Shown: positions 8,935 to 18,036, numbered from the stretch's first letter. The stretch: 64,000 nucleotides of DNA from CAXXOK01 sp963675365 (GCA_963675365.2 CAXXVA010000003.1:558001-622000); one strand, 5' to 3'. Numbers and translations: made by a program. The notes: generated by a model not told the origin, from the sequence alone.

Positions 8935-10596
8935 ATGACGGATTGGTGGAAAAAATCGGTTGTCTATCAGGTATACCCTCGCAGCTTCATGGATTCGAAC
9001 GGCGACGGCGTCGGCGACCTGAAAGGGATCACGCAGAAGCTTCCCTACATCCGCGAGCTCGGCGCGGATGTGGTGTGGTTAAGCCCCATTTACCAGTCCG
9101 GCGGAACGGACAACGGCTATGACATCAGCGATTATTACAAGATCGAGCCGGAGTTCGGCACGATGGAGGATTTTGACGAACTGCTGGAAACGGCGCACGG
9201 ACTGGGCTTGAAAATCCTGATGGATTTGGTCGTCAACCACACTTCGGACAAGCATCCCTGGTTTTTGGAGTCGCGCGGTTCCAAAGAGAACGCAAAGCGG
9301 GACTACTATATCTGGCGCGACGGTGTGAAGGGCGGGCCGCCCAATGGCCTGATGGGTTATTTCAGCGAACCGGCGTGGCAGTACGACGGGACGACGGGAC
9401 AATACTATATGCACCTGTTCACCGTCGGGCAGGCCGACCTGAACTGGGACAACGCCGAAGTCCGCCGTGAGATTTACGCCATGATGAACTGGTGGCTGCA
9501 AAAGGGGATCGACGGCTTTCGTATGGACGTCATCAACTGCATCTCCAAACCGGAGAAAGCCGTTGCGGGGGATGGCGGAGAAGGCGCAAGCTGCGAAAAC
9601 GGACCCAAAGTGCACGACTATATTCAGGAAATGTACCGGGAAACCTTCTCCCGTTTCCATTGCATGACCGTTGGCGAAACGCCCGGCGTTTCCGTGGAAG
9701 AAGCCGTCCGCTACGCGGGGTTTGATACCAAAGAAGTCAACATGGTCTTTCAGTTTGAGCTGATGGAAGTGGATAACGACGTCCATGGCAAATGGTCGTC
9801 CAGGCGTTTCAGCCTGCGCGATATGAAACGCGTGGTGGGCCGGTGGCAGGAGGGGCTGCACGGCAAGGCGTGGAACAGCCAATACCTTGGCAATCACGAT
9901 CAGGCCCGCTGCGTCAGCCGGTTCGGAGACACGTCTACGCCGCTGTACTGGGAAAAGAGCGCCAAGATGATCGCGACCTTCCTGCACATGCTGCAGGGCA
10001 CGCCCTATGTATTCCAGGGCGACGAGATTGGGATGACCAATATGCGCTTTACGGATATGGCCGACGTGCGGGACGTGGAGGCGTTCAACGCCTACCGGCT
10101 GTACGTGGAGCAGCGTAAAATCTTCTCGCAAGACGAAATGATGGAGTATATCAGCTTGCGCGGGCGCGACAACGCGCGCACGCCCATGCAGTGGACCGGG
10201 GGAGGCGCCGCGGGCTTTACGACGGGGGAGCCCTGGATTAAAATCAACGATAATCATCAAGTCATCAATGCCGAAAGCCAGGTGCACGACCCGGAGTCCG
10301 TTTTCGCGTATTACAGGCGGCTGATCAAGCTTCGCAAGGAGTACGATATCGTCACCAGCGGACGGTACAGGCTGTTGGATGATGAGAACGAAAACGTCTA
10401 CACCTATCTGCGCGAAACCGACGGGGAAACGCTGTTGGTTATGTGCAATTTCACTGATCAGCCGCAGCCCGCCGCGCATGCCGAACCCTGGCTTCGCCGC
10501 GGCGCATACAGCCGCCTTTTGGGCAATTACGAGCCGGAGCATAGCGCCGCCGATCCGTTGAGGGCCTACGAGGCCAGGATCTATTTGCTACGGTGA
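8935..10596 (+). CDS. GH13 alpha-glucosidase (oligo-1,6-glucosidase type)
   Basis: A 553-residue cytoplasmic glycosidase. It begins WWKKSVVYQVYPRSFMDSNG, the signature of the oligo-1,6-glucosidase/alpha-glucosidase group. Four GH13 blocks are visible: DLVVNHTS, GFRMDVIN (nucleophile Asp), TVGETPG (acid/base Glu) and YLGNHDQ (transition-state Asp). The usual C-terminal beta domain follows from about residue 480. The ATG has GAGGGA upstream and follows the permease by 23 bases. It would split imported alpha-glucosides to glucose, alongside the GH65 phosphorylase. Linkage preference cannot be read from these motifs. Confidence 0.93.
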   Translation: MTDWWKKSVVYQVYPRSFMDSNGDGVGDLKGITQKLPYIRELGADVVWLSPIYQSGGTDNGYDISDYYKIEPEFGTMEDFDELLETAHGLGLKILMDLVVNHTSDKHPWFLESRGSKENAKRDYYIWRDGVKGGPPNGLMGYFSEPAWQYDGTTGQYYMHLFTVGQADLNWDNAEVRREIYAMMNWWLQKGIDGFRMDVINCISKPEKAVAGDGGEGASCENGPKVHDYIQEMYRETFSRFHCMTVGETPGVSVEEAVRYAGFDTKEVNMVFQFELMEVDNDVHGKWSSRRFSLRDMKRVVGRWQEGLHGKAWNSQYLGNHDQARCVSRFGDTSTPLYWEKSAKMIATFLHMLQGTPYVFQGDEIGMTNMRFTDMADVRDVEAFNAYRLYVEQRKIFSQDEMMEYISLRGRDNARTPMQWTGGGAAGFTTGEPWIKINDNHQVINAESQVHDPESVFAYYRRLIKLRKEYDIVTSGRYRLLDDENENVYTYLRETDGETLLVMCNFTDQPQPAAHAEPWLRRGAYSRLLGNYEPEHSAADPLRAYEARIYLLR

Positions 10597-10611
10597 ATGA
10601 TGTAAAAATAC

Positions 10612-10640
10612 TTGACAAAATTCCCCGTCATTATTACCAT
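10612..10640 (+). promoter_or_regulatory. Promoter of the sensor-GGDEF gene
   Basis: TTGACA (10612) and TACCAT (10635) are 17 bases apart. A small inverted repeat CATGA-TG-TCATG starts inside the -10 box at 10639 and could be an operator. The start codon follows about 95 bases after the expected start of transcription. No terminator is visible after the glucosidase, so some read-through is possible. Confidence 0.6.
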
Positions 10641-10740
10641 GATGTCATGATGGGTTTCAGATATGTCCGAAAATGATATCTTCATCCAAGTAAGAACAAC
10701 ACAGCACAAATAGGCCGTATGCAGGACGGGAGCCAATGCA

Positions 10741-13044
10741 ATGAATCGAAATCAACTCGCGAAAGCGAAAACGATCGGCGTCATGATTGGCGACGTGAGT
10801 TATGATTTTTCTATGGAGCTGATGCGGGGCATCAACGAAACGGCGACGCGCGAAGGCGCGCAGCTTTTTTATATGACGGGCATGCAGCGTCATATCGCGC
10901 CCGAAGACGTCAGCCACGAACAGGAAATCGTCTCCCGTTATAACAGCATCTACGATTACATGCATGTGGTCGGCGCGGATGCCTGGATCATTTCCTCCGG
11001 TTCGCTGTCGGGTCTGGAAAGCGAAGAGGAGTACCGGCAGTTTTTTGAGCGCTTTGAAGGCATGCCCTACGTGCTTTTGCAAAAAGAAATCACAGACGAA
11101 AGCCCCGGGAAATGTTCCATCACCATTGATAATTACGCGATATTTTTCAAATGCATAGAGCACCTGATTCTCCACCATGACTATCATAAGATCGCCTATG
11201 TTTCCGGGCCCAGGCAGCACCCGGAAGCCAGGGAGCGGGAACGCGCCTATCGGGACGCGATGGAACAGTTCGGGCTGCCACTTTCTGAAAGCATGGTGGT
11301 TTACGGCGACCTGTCCGGTTTTGTGGAGGAGCAGGTCACGAAACTATTGACTGACCACCCGGATCTGGACGCGATCGCGTTTTGCAACGATGAGATGGCA
11401 AAGACCGGCTATAAGGTGTGCGAAAGCCGCGGCCTTCGCGTCGGGATCGATATCGCGATCACGGGATTTGACGATTTTGTCACCGGCCAGACCATGACGC
11501 CGCCACTGACCACGGTATCCCAGGACGCCTACCGGACCGGCGAAGCGGCGCTGTTGCAGGCGCTTGCCCTTGCGGAGGGGAAACCCGCAAGCTGCATCAA
11601 ATTGAAAACAAGTCTGATGATCCGCAATTCCTGCGGCTGCCAGGGCGACGAGGACGCGCCGGAGTGCGATGCGGAGGCGGAGCAGTACGAAAAGTATATT
11701 GACGCCGTCATCCACAACATCAGTCAGAAGCTGGACGCCGTGTTTGCCCAACCCGGGCAGGAAGCTAAGGCCGCGGTGGCTGTCAAGCTGATGGATAAGA
11801 TCAGGGAACTCTCGCTGTCCCGCGACCTTGGCGCGCTGGATACCAGAGCGCTGGACGCATGGCTGGTGGAGATCGTGGCGGAGCTTAAAACCTCCAGCGG
11901 AGCCGTTGCGGAGCGCTTCTATGATTGCCTGATGCAGCTCACGGGAGACGCCGCAAACCCGAACTTGAAGCGGTTCTATTCTATCCTGCTGCGGGTACAG
12001 GGTTTCCTGTTCAAATACGCGATGCGGGAAAACGTCAGGCTTGTGGAGCAGATCCGCACACAGGCCTGGTTTGTTCCCGAATTCATCCGCGATCTGGTTG
12101 TGATCGTGGACGAGGACGAACGGGTGTATTTCAACGTGGTCAACAAGCTGCGCAGCATCGGGCTGAAAACGCTGTACATCTGCCTGCTTCCCGAACCGGA
12201 GATCCGCAGGGAAGCGCAGCAGACATTCAACTCCGACAAGCTGCTGCTCGCCGCTTACCTGAACGGTACGAGCGTTAACGCCTACCCGCGTTCCCGCATG
12301 CCCGTGATCGACCGGGATCATCCGCTCAGGGACCTGCAGGATCTGGACAGTTCGGCGCATATAATCAGCTTCAGCATTTTCTCCGGCGATCTGCAATTCG
12401 GCATATGCCTGTGCGAAACGGACAGGGACACCAACCCCCTGATGCACATCATCGGGCTGCAGCTTGGCATCCTTTTGAATTTCCTGGATCTGAAACGCAA
12501 GGAAAGGATCGTCGCCCAGGAGATCGAGCACGTGCAGAAGAAGAACGAAGAGCTCAACTACCTGTCCGAATTCGACCCGCTTTGTAATATTTATAACCGC
12601 AGGGGCTTTATTGAGCAGGCGCTGCGCCTGAACCGCAGAAACATCGGCAAGAGCGCGTTTCTGGTGTTTGCGGATCTCGACCAGTTGAAAAAGATCAACG
12701 ATAATTTCGGACACTCGGCGGGCGACGACGCCATCCGCACCGTAAGCGATACCTTCAAAAGCGTCATCCGCAGCGGCGACCTGATCGCACGGATCAGCGG
12801 GGATGAATTCGTCGGCATGTTCATCGCCGACAGTACGGGTTTCCGCAAGCACTTTGAAACGCGGCTCAAGCAGGCGAGCGAGAAATACAACGGTACGTCC
12901 GGCAAACCGTACTATGTGGATATCTCCGTGGGGATCGCGGATTTTACCTGCAGGGACGACCTGGAAATCAGCCAGATCATCAACCAGGCCGACCGCTACC
13001 TGTACCAGGCAAAACAGCTGAAACGGTCCAGCATCATCAGATAA
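10741..13044 (+). CDS. Cytoplasmic LacI-like sugar-sensor / GGDEF diguanylate cyclase fusion
   Basis: A 767-residue soluble protein with no signal peptide, membrane helix or DNA-binding domain. Residues 1 to about 300 match the effector-binding part of LacI/GalR proteins (FCNDEMAKTGYKVCESRGL, then ITGFDDF, PPLTTVSQD and the closing RNSCGC). A middle region with GAF-like character and a coiled coil (KKNEELNYLSEFDPL) leads into a GGDEF domain from about 605. Its active-site loop is SGDEF (686-690), with an RxxD inhibitory-site motif at 677-680. It probably makes c-di-GMP in response to a sugar; activity with Ser in the first position is known for some cyclases but not proven here. The GGGAG site and ATG 10741 are well placed. 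Confidence 0.85.
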   Translation: MNRNQLAKAKTIGVMIGDVSYDFSMELMRGINETATREGAQLFYMTGMQRHIAPEDVSHEQEIVSRYNSIYDYMHVVGADAWIISSGSLSGLESEEEYRQFFERFEGMPYVLLQKEITDESPGKCSITIDNYAIFFKCIEHLILHHDYHKIAYVSGPRQHPEARERERAYRDAMEQFGLPLSESMVVYGDLSGFVEEQVTKLLTDHPDLDAIAFCNDEMAKTGYKVCESRGLRVGIDIAITGFDDFVTGQTMTPPLTTVSQDAYRTGEAALLQALALAEGKPASCIKLKTSLMIRNSCGCQGDEDAPECDAEAEQYEKYIDAVIHNISQKLDAVFAQPGQEAKAAVAVKLMDKIRELSLSRDLGALDTRALDAWLVEIVAELKTSSGAVAERFYDCLMQLTGDAANPNLKRFYSILLRVQGFLFKYAMRENVRLVEQIRTQAWFVPEFIRDLVVIVDEDERVYFNVVNKLRSIGLKTLYICLLPEPEIRREAQQTFNSDKLLLAAYLNGTSVNAYPRSRMPVIDRDHPLRDLQDLDSSAHIISFSIFSGDLQFGICLCETDRDTNPLMHIIGLQLGILLNFLDLKRKERIVAQEIEHVQKKNEELNYLSEFDPLCNIYNRRGFIEQALRLNRRNIGKSAFLVFADLDQLKKINDNFGHSAGDDAIRTVSDTFKSVIRSGDLIARISGDEFVGMFIADSTGFRKHFETRLKQASEKYNGTSGKPYYVDISVGIADFTCRDDLEISQIINQADRYLYQAKQLKRSSIIR

Positions 13045-13206
13045 CGGTGCGCGGCGGTCCGCAGCCGTCGCCGCCAGCTTTGAAAACGGAAGAAAAACAT
13101 CATTTCAGGATGCGGAAAGCGCCGAGGAACGCGCTTTACCGCTTTCTTTCTTTGCCGATGTATGTTATACATAGAGGTAAGCAAAGATGCAAAAAGGAGG
13201 CTGCGT

Positions 13207-13938
13207 ATGTTCAGTCCCAACGATTCTTTTTTATACGTCCTTACAGCGATCGTGCTCGTGATCATCACCGGGCAGTCCGTGTTTTTCCTTGTGCGGGCGT
13301 GGAGGCGCGCTAAAGCCATCGGCATCCCGATGGCGACGGTGAAAAAGACCATGATCTCCAGCGCCGTGTATACCATCGCGCCCGCCGTATCCATTTTGCT
13401 GGGTGTGATTACCCTGTCCAAATCGCTCGGGTTTCCGCTGCCGTGGCTGCGGCTGTCGGTCATCGGGGCGCTGACCTATGAAACCGCCGCCGCCGGAGCC
13501 GCGACCAACGCGCTTGGGCTTTCGCTTGGAACACTGATCGGGGACCCTACGGCGTTTCTTACCATCGTATGGGTGATGACGCTTGGGATCATGTTCAGCC
13601 TCATCCTCGTGGTGTTCCTCGCCAAGCGCATCGAAAGCGGCATGACCAGGATTCGCACCAAGGATGAAAAATGGAGCGGGATTCTGATCGCGAGCCTGTT
13701 CCTGGGCATGATCTCCGCCTTCCTGGGGCTGGTGTTCGCCGGAGTCGGCGATGGGCTTACGGGCTGGATACCCGTGTTCGTGATGCTCGCGGCGATGCTG
13801 TTGATGGGCGTCCTCGGCGCGCTGATGAAGCTGCTCAAGTGGAAATGGCTTTCGGATTACGCTCTGCCGATTTCCATGCTCGGCGGCATGGCGCTGGCGA
13901 TTCCGATCACCAACCTAGTCAACGCGTTAGCGCAGTAA
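13207..13938 (+). CDS. Multi-pass membrane protein, DUF5058-like
   Basis: A 243-residue protein with six or so hydrophobic segments. From memory it resembles the DUF5058 family, of unknown function. A central segment GALTYETAAAGAATNALG combines a charged Glu with a Gly/Ala-rich stretch inside the membrane, as transporters often do, and a similar element occurs in the next gene. The ATG at 13207 has AAAAGGAGG upstream; a more distal in-frame start is not supported. It heads a three-gene set with tight spacing (12 and 11 bases). I see nothing gene-like in 13045-13206. Confidence 0.75.
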   Translation: MFSPNDSFLYVLTAIVLVIITGQSVFFLVRAWRRAKAIGIPMATVKKTMISSAVYTIAPAVSILLGVITLSKSLGFPLPWLRLSVIGALTYETAAAGAATNALGLSLGTLIGDPTAFLTIVWVMTLGIMFSLILVVFLAKRIESGMTRIRTKDEKWSGILIASLFLGMISAFLGLVFAGVGDGLTGWIPVFVMLAAMLLMGVLGALMKLLKWKWLSDYALPISMLGGMALAIPITNLVNALAQ

Positions 13939-13950
13939 GGAGGCGGAAGT

Positions 13951-14601
13951 ATGGATTACAGAGAGAATACGCACAAATACGGCCGCTTCTGGGTGACGAC
14001 GGTGATCATCCTGCTCTTGCTGGTTCCGGTCGCCATCGGGATCTATTACGGCGCTCTGCCGGATTTTAACGGGCTTTGGCGCGGGCTTTTGGGTGTGGTG
14101 CCGATCTTTTGGACGGTCGGGGCCATCGAAGTGTTTACCTACACGCCGATGCTGGGCGCGGGCGGGACTTATCTTGCGTTCATTACTGGCAACTTGACCA
14201 ACCTGAAGGTGCCCTGCGTGCTCAACGCCTTGCAGGCGGCGGACGTGAAACAGGGGACCGAGGAGGCGGAGGTGCTGTCCACGATCGCCGTGGCTGTATC
14301 ATCCTTTGTCACGATGGCGATCATCGCGGCGGGCGTTTTATTGCTTTCGCAGATCGAACCGCTGATCGAATCTCCGGTGCTGCAGCCGGCGTTCGATAAC
14401 ATTCTTCCGGCGCTGTTCGGCGGGCTTGGCGTGGTGTTCATCTCCAAGAATTGGAAGATCGCCGTCGCGCCGCTTGTTTTCATGGTCGCGCTGTTCATCC
14501 TGGTGCCGTCTTTGGCGGGTTCCGTAGGCATTCTGGTGCCCGTCGGCGCGCTGATCGCCATCGGCGTCGCCCGCATCCTGTACCGTAAAAACCTGCTGTA
14601 A
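13951..14601 (+). CDS. Multi-pass membrane protein, partner of the DUF5058-like protein
   Basis: A 216-residue hydrophobic protein of unknown family with about six membrane segments. It contains EVFTYTPMLGAGGTYLAFI, which echoes the E-T-x-GAxxT element of the preceding protein. The two may be related subunits of one transporter (inference). A strong TAAGGAGG site precedes ATG 13951, 12 bases after the upstream stop. The following gene is an M20 peptidase only 11 bases away, so a peptide or N-acyl amino acid is a sensible guess for the substrate, with no direct proof. Confidence 0.75.
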   Translation: MDYRENTHKYGRFWVTTVIILLLLVPVAIGIYYGALPDFNGLWRGLLGVVPIFWTVGAIEVFTYTPMLGAGGTYLAFITGNLTNLKVPCVLNALQAADVKQGTEEAEVLSTIAVAVSSFVTMAIIAAGVLLLSQIEPLIESPVLQPAFDNILPALFGGLGVVFISKNWKIAVAPLVFMVALFILVPSLAGSVGILVPVGALIAIGVARILYRKNLL

Positions 14602-14612
14602 GGAGACTTGAT

Positions 14613-16034
14613 ATGCTGTACGCGCTTTGTGCCATCGCTGTTTTCATCCTGATCCTGATCGGAAGGGCCCTGTTTTTCAATCCCAGGGGCAGTCAAACCG
14701 TACCCGCACTGGACGTGAGCGTGGATGAAAATCGCGCCGTGGAGAATTTCCAGGCGATGATACGCTGCCGTACGATCAGCTATGAGGACGACAGCCTGAA
14801 GGATGAGAGCGCGTTTGAAGCGTTCCGCGCGCTGCTGGACGAGCGTTATCCCGCCATAGCCAAACACTGCGAAAAGCATTTGATCGCGCCCGCGGGCGTG
14901 ATCTACCACTGGAAGGGACGGGGCGGGGATACGCCCTGGGTGCTGATGTCGCATTACGACGTGGTACCCGTCGAAGAGGCGATGTGGGACGTCGACCCCT
15001 TTTCCGCCGTCGTAAAGGACGGCGTGGTCTGGGGGCGCGGCACTGTCGATACCAAATCCACGCTGCTGGGCGTGATGGAAGCCGCCGAAACGCTCATCGC
15101 GCAGGGGTTTACGCCCAAGAGCGACGTCTACCTGTGCTTCGGCGGAGACGAAGAGCTTTCCGGCGCGTCTGCGGTCGCGGCGGTCAAGTGGTTTGAGGAG
15201 CAGGGCATCAGCCCCACCGTGATCGACGAGGGCGGCGCGATCGTCGAAGGGGTCTTCCCCGGCGTACCCGGCGCCACCGCGGTGATCGGCACGGGGGAGA
15301 AGGGGATCACCAATATCAGCTTTACTCTGGAAGGTAAGGGAGGCCATGCGTCTACCCCTGCGCCGCATACCCCCGTTGGCGTTATAGCCAAAGCCATTTC
15401 CGCGATTGAGAATAAACCTTTCAAGGCCACGATGGTGCCGCCGGTCAAAGATCTGTTTGACACCCTCGGCAGGCACGCGTCGTTTGGCATGAAGCTGATT
15501 TTCGCAAACCTCTGGTGCTTTAAGCCGCTTCTGTATGCGCTGGCCAGACAAAAGGGCGGAGAGCTCAACGCAATGTTCCGCACCACGGTCGCATTTACCA
15601 AAATCGAGGGCAGCAAGGCGTGGAACGTCATCCCGCCCAAGGTGGAAGCCGGAGCCAACCTAAGGTTATTGAACCAAACGCCAGAAGTGGCGGTGCGCGA
15701 ACTGGAAAAAAAGATCGGCAACGACCAGGTTAAGGTCGGCCTGGCGCTTGGCACCTCGCCGTCACCCTATTCCCGTTCCGACGGGGAAGGCTGGGAAACC
15801 GTCAGAGAATCGATTCTGCAAACCTGGCCCGGGGTGATCGTTTCGCCGTATCTGATGATGGCCGCGTCCGACTCCCGGCACTACGCGCGCATCTCCGACA
15901 GGGTGTACCGTTTCTCTCCCATGGCCATGCCGCCGGAGATCAGAAAGACCATTCACGGGCATAATGAAAGAATTTCGATCGAAACGCTTGTAAAAATTGT
16001 CGCGTTTTACCTTCGCCTGATACAGAAAATTTAA
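14613..16034 (+). CDS. Membrane-anchored M20 family peptidase (PM20D1/CPG70-like)
   Basis: A 473-residue zinc hydrolase. Residues 3-22 form a single hydrophobic N-terminal anchor, so the catalytic part may lie outside the cell or at the membrane face. M20 motifs are in order: MSHYDVVP (first metal His and nearby Asp), GRGTVDTK (bridging Asp), GGDEELSG (catalytic Glu and metal Glu), and HGHNE near the C-terminus. The insert between about 230 and 380 is the dimerisation domain. The length fits the PM20D1-like carboxypeptidase/N-acyl amino acid hydrolase branch. Last gene of the set with two membrane proteins. Confidence 0.88.
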   Translation: MLYALCAIAVFILILIGRALFFNPRGSQTVPALDVSVDENRAVENFQAMIRCRTISYEDDSLKDESAFEAFRALLDERYPAIAKHCEKHLIAPAGVIYHWKGRGGDTPWVLMSHYDVVPVEEAMWDVDPFSAVVKDGVVWGRGTVDTKSTLLGVMEAAETLIAQGFTPKSDVYLCFGGDEELSGASAVAAVKWFEEQGISPTVIDEGGAIVEGVFPGVPGATAVIGTGEKGITNISFTLEGKGGHASTPAPHTPVGVIAKAISAIENKPFKATMVPPVKDLFDTLGRHASFGMKLIFANLWCFKPLLYALARQKGGELNAMFRTTVAFTKIEGSKAWNVIPPKVEAGANLRLLNQTPEVAVRELEKKIGNDQVKVGLALGTSPSPYSRSDGEGWETVRESILQTWPGVIVSPYLMMAASDSRHYARISDRVYRFSPMAMPPEIRKTIHGHNERISIETLVKIVAFYLRLIQKI

Positions 16035-16206
16035 TGCCTGTTGGCCGCGGGATAGTACGGCAAACCCTTACGGTGCTTAACATCTGGTTTACATGCGAAA
16101 CAAATTCGTAACACTTTCTTAAAGAAGATTAGACACGCGAATTGAATTGAAATCGGCTGAAGAACCATGTATCCCTTATAAAATAATAATTTTTTTAAAT
16201 TTCCTA

Positions 16207-16235
16207 TTGCTTTTTTCAAAATAATAATTTATAAT
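16207..16235 (+). promoter_or_regulatory. Promoter upstream of the IS-disrupted gene
   Basis: TTGCTT (16207) and TATAAT (16230) with a 17-base spacer. The stretch 16180-16245 is strongly A/T rich and contains AAAATAATAATTT twice. It would drive the disrupted gene at 16286 and, before the insertion, perhaps the HD-GYP operon. Confidence 0.55.
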
Positions 16236-16285
16236 AAATTCCAGTGAGTTGTTAACAGAGTTGAGAACCACAAGGAGATTTGCTT

Positions 16286-16684
16286 ATGGAAGAGTCTCGC
16301 GGAAAGATCGATAGCATTAAAGACCGCTATCGCGAACTGCTGTCCAACCTGACAGGGGTGTTCGCGTCTAACGTGGATATCGCCGAGGATGGAAGCATCA
16401 GAGAGATCCACATCCTGGGGAGCCAGAGCCGCAACCCCAAACAGATTGCACGCGACGTGCAGTCCGCTTTGGCAAGCGCGTTCGACATCCGGATCGATCA
16501 TCGGATCATCAGCATTGCGCAAATTCCTTCCGATCCGATCTTCAAACAGGAGCAGGATGATTACAGCAGCGGGGGAGCCAAAGACCCGGCGATGCGCTTT
16601 CTCGTCAGCGGCGTCATGCAAAACGTGCAGAACCGCCAGTATACCATCAAAGTATCCCTTCGCTTCGGCGATCAGGAATACGAG
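16286..16684 (+). pseudogene. Conserved unknown protein, 5' part, interrupted by an IS
   Basis: ATG 16286 with AAGGAG upstream opens a frame of 133 codons that stops making family sense exactly at the IS border (16684). The frame runs 12 codons into the IS and stops at 16720. Joining 16684 to 18037 restores one 232-codon frame. The N-terminal half has a coiled helix (MEESRGKIDSIKDRYRELL), then a small alpha/beta part: DIAEDGSIREIHILGSQSRN, KQIARDVQSALASAFDIRID, HRIISIAQI. I believe similar genes occur beside HD-domain genes in other Clostridia, but this is from memory. Function unknown; almost certainly inactive here. Confidence 0.8.
16677..16684. repeat. Target-site duplication, left copy (IS256-family element)
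   Basis: The 8-base AATACGAG at 16677-16684 is repeated exactly at 18029-18036 on the other side of the element. Eight bases is the usual duplication for IS256-type transposases. Confidence 0.85.
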
Positions 16685-16713
16685 GGTAGAGTACAATTAA
16701 GTTCGCATCTTTG
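16685..16713 (+). repeat. Left terminal inverted repeat of the IS
   Basis: Starts GGTAGAGTAC and pairs with the complement of 18000-18028 at 20 of 29 positions. The inner half is the better conserved, as expected for the transposase-binding part of an IS end. Confidence 0.8.
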
Positions 16714-16736
16714 CCCATGAAGAAAGGAATGGGCAA
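16711..16736 (+). terminator. Stem-loop at the left end of the IS
   Basis: TTGCCCAT (16711-16718) pairs perfectly with ATGGGCAA (16729-16736), loop of ten bases. Hairpins just inside IS ends commonly block transposase translation from transcripts entering from outside; a similar role is an inference here. A weak promoter (TGGGCA 16730, TACAAT 16753) follows. Confidence 0.4.
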
Positions 16737-16794
16737 GCCACTGGGACTCCGATACAATGGATGTTGCAAGACATTCACAAGGAGGGAGAACCCA

Positions 16795-17982
16795 ATGGCT
16801 CAATGCAAGAATACCACGAATATCGAGGGAATGCTATTTCAATTCATGGGTACCGAGGATCCCATGTTCAGTATGCTGGAATGGCTGTGCCAGCAAATCA
16901 TGGAGGTGGAAGTATCCAGCAAAATCGGCGCAGATAAACATGAGCAAAGCCAGGAGCGTATCAGTCATCGCTGCGGCTTTCGGGCACGGCGATTGGATAC
17001 CCGAATGGGAACCATGTATCTCATGATTCCCAAGGTTAGGAAGGGCGGCTACATCCCATTTTTCGTGACCGAGCGTAAGCGTAGTGAGGTCGCATTAATC
17101 CAGGTGGTGCAGGAAGCCTTTGTACAAGGGGTATCCACCCGCAAGATGGAGAAGCTGGCCAAAAGTCTAGGAATTGAGAGCATATCCCGCAGCCAGGTCA
17201 GCGAGATGACAAAAGGGCTAAATGAACAGGCCGAGGAATTCCGAAACCGTCCCCTTACATCCAACAGTTACCCGGTATTATGGGTAGATGCCCTCTACGA
17301 GAAAGTGCGGTATGGCGGACGGGTCGTAAGCATGGCCATATTACTGGTCTGTGGCGTGAACGATGAGGGTAAGCGGGAAGTGCTGGCGATTGAGCCCATG
17401 CTGGAAGAGTCCCGGGAAAGCTACAAGTTGCTCTTTGAGAAACTGAAAGATCGAGGTCTGACCAAGCCATCCCTGATTGTCTCAGACGCTCACAAAGGCC
17501 TTGTGGCGGCCATTGGCGAGTGTTTCCCTGGGTCCAGCTGGCAACGGTGCAAGGTGCATCTGATGCGCAATATCCTGGTACATGTGCCACACAGGGAGAA
17601 AGAGCGCTTTGCCAGCCTGCTTAAAGGCATTTGGATGACAACGGATCCGGATACGGCCAGGCAGCGGGCGCAGGAATTGGCAGATGTGTACAGGGCGAGA
17701 TTTCCCAAGGCGATTGAAACCCTGGAAGAGGGCTTAGAGGATTCACTGACATACTTGACATTCCCCAAACTGGACGCCAGGAAAGTCAGCTCCAATAACA
17801 TGCTGGAACGGTTGAACAAGGAGGTTCGCCGGCGAACCAGGGTGGTTGGTATCTTTCCAAATCCGGAGTCTTACCTCCGGTTGGTGACAGTTTACCTGAT
17901 GGAATACTCGGAGGACTGGTCGGTTTCCAAATCATACCTCAACAAAGAATCACTTCAATTACTCAACGACCAGGCAGCATAA
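16795..17982 (+). CDS. IS256-family (mutator-type) transposase
   Basis: A 395-residue DDE transposase that appears intact. The catalytic triad is D165 (LWVDALYEKVR), D231 (IVSDAHKGL) and E338 (NNMLERLNKEVRRR), with the C/H element QRCKVHLMRNIL between the second Asp and the Glu, as in IS256/MuDR proteins. ATG 16795 is preceded by AAGGAGGGAG; upstream in-frame Met codons lie in the terminal hairpin region. It acts on the 29-bp ends of this element and inserts with an 8-bp duplication. Confidence 0.93.
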   Translation: MAQCKNTTNIEGMLFQFMGTEDPMFSMLEWLCQQIMEVEVSSKIGADKHEQSQERISHRCGFRARRLDTRMGTMYLMIPKVRKGGYIPFFVTERKRSEVALIQVVQEAFVQGVSTRKMEKLAKSLGIESISRSQVSEMTKGLNEQAEEFRNRPLTSNSYPVLWVDALYEKVRYGGRVVSMAILLVCGVNDEGKREVLAIEPMLEESRESYKLLFEKLKDRGLTKPSLIVSDAHKGLVAAIGECFPGSSWQRCKVHLMRNILVHVPHREKERFASLLKGIWMTTDPDTARQRAQELADVYRARFPKAIETLEEGLEDSLTYLTFPKLDARKVSSNNMLERLNKEVRRRTRVVGIFPNPESYLRLVTVYLMEYSEDWSVSKSYLNKESLQLLNDQAA

Positions 17983-17999
17983 CATGGCTTTTCGGAGTC

Positions 18000-18028
18000 C
18001 AAAGTTGCGAACACCAGTTGACACGACC
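18000..18028 (-). repeat. Right terminal inverted repeat of the IS
   Basis: Read on the minus strand it begins GGTCGTGTCAACTGG and matches the left end at 20 of 29 positions, ending at the border with the right target duplication. Confidence 0.8.
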
Positions 18029-18036
18029 AATACGAG
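18029..18036. repeat. Target-site duplication, right copy
   Basis: AATACGAG, identical to 16677-16684. Removing one copy together with the element restores the reading frame of the host gene (E-Y-E at the site). Confidence 0.85.

Larger units (their letters stand above)
16685..18028 (+). mobile_element. IS256-family insertion sequence, 1344 bp, complete
   Basis: The element runs between two copies of AATACGAG. Its ends are imperfect inverted repeats of 29 bases (16685-16713 and 18000-18028; 20 of 29 positions match without gaps, with GTTCGCA and CTTTG fully conserved). It carries one intact transposase gene. Length, single gene, repeat size and 8-bp duplication all agree with IS256. Because the duplication is perfect and the host frame is unbroken on both sides, the insertion looks recent. 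Confidence 0.9.
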
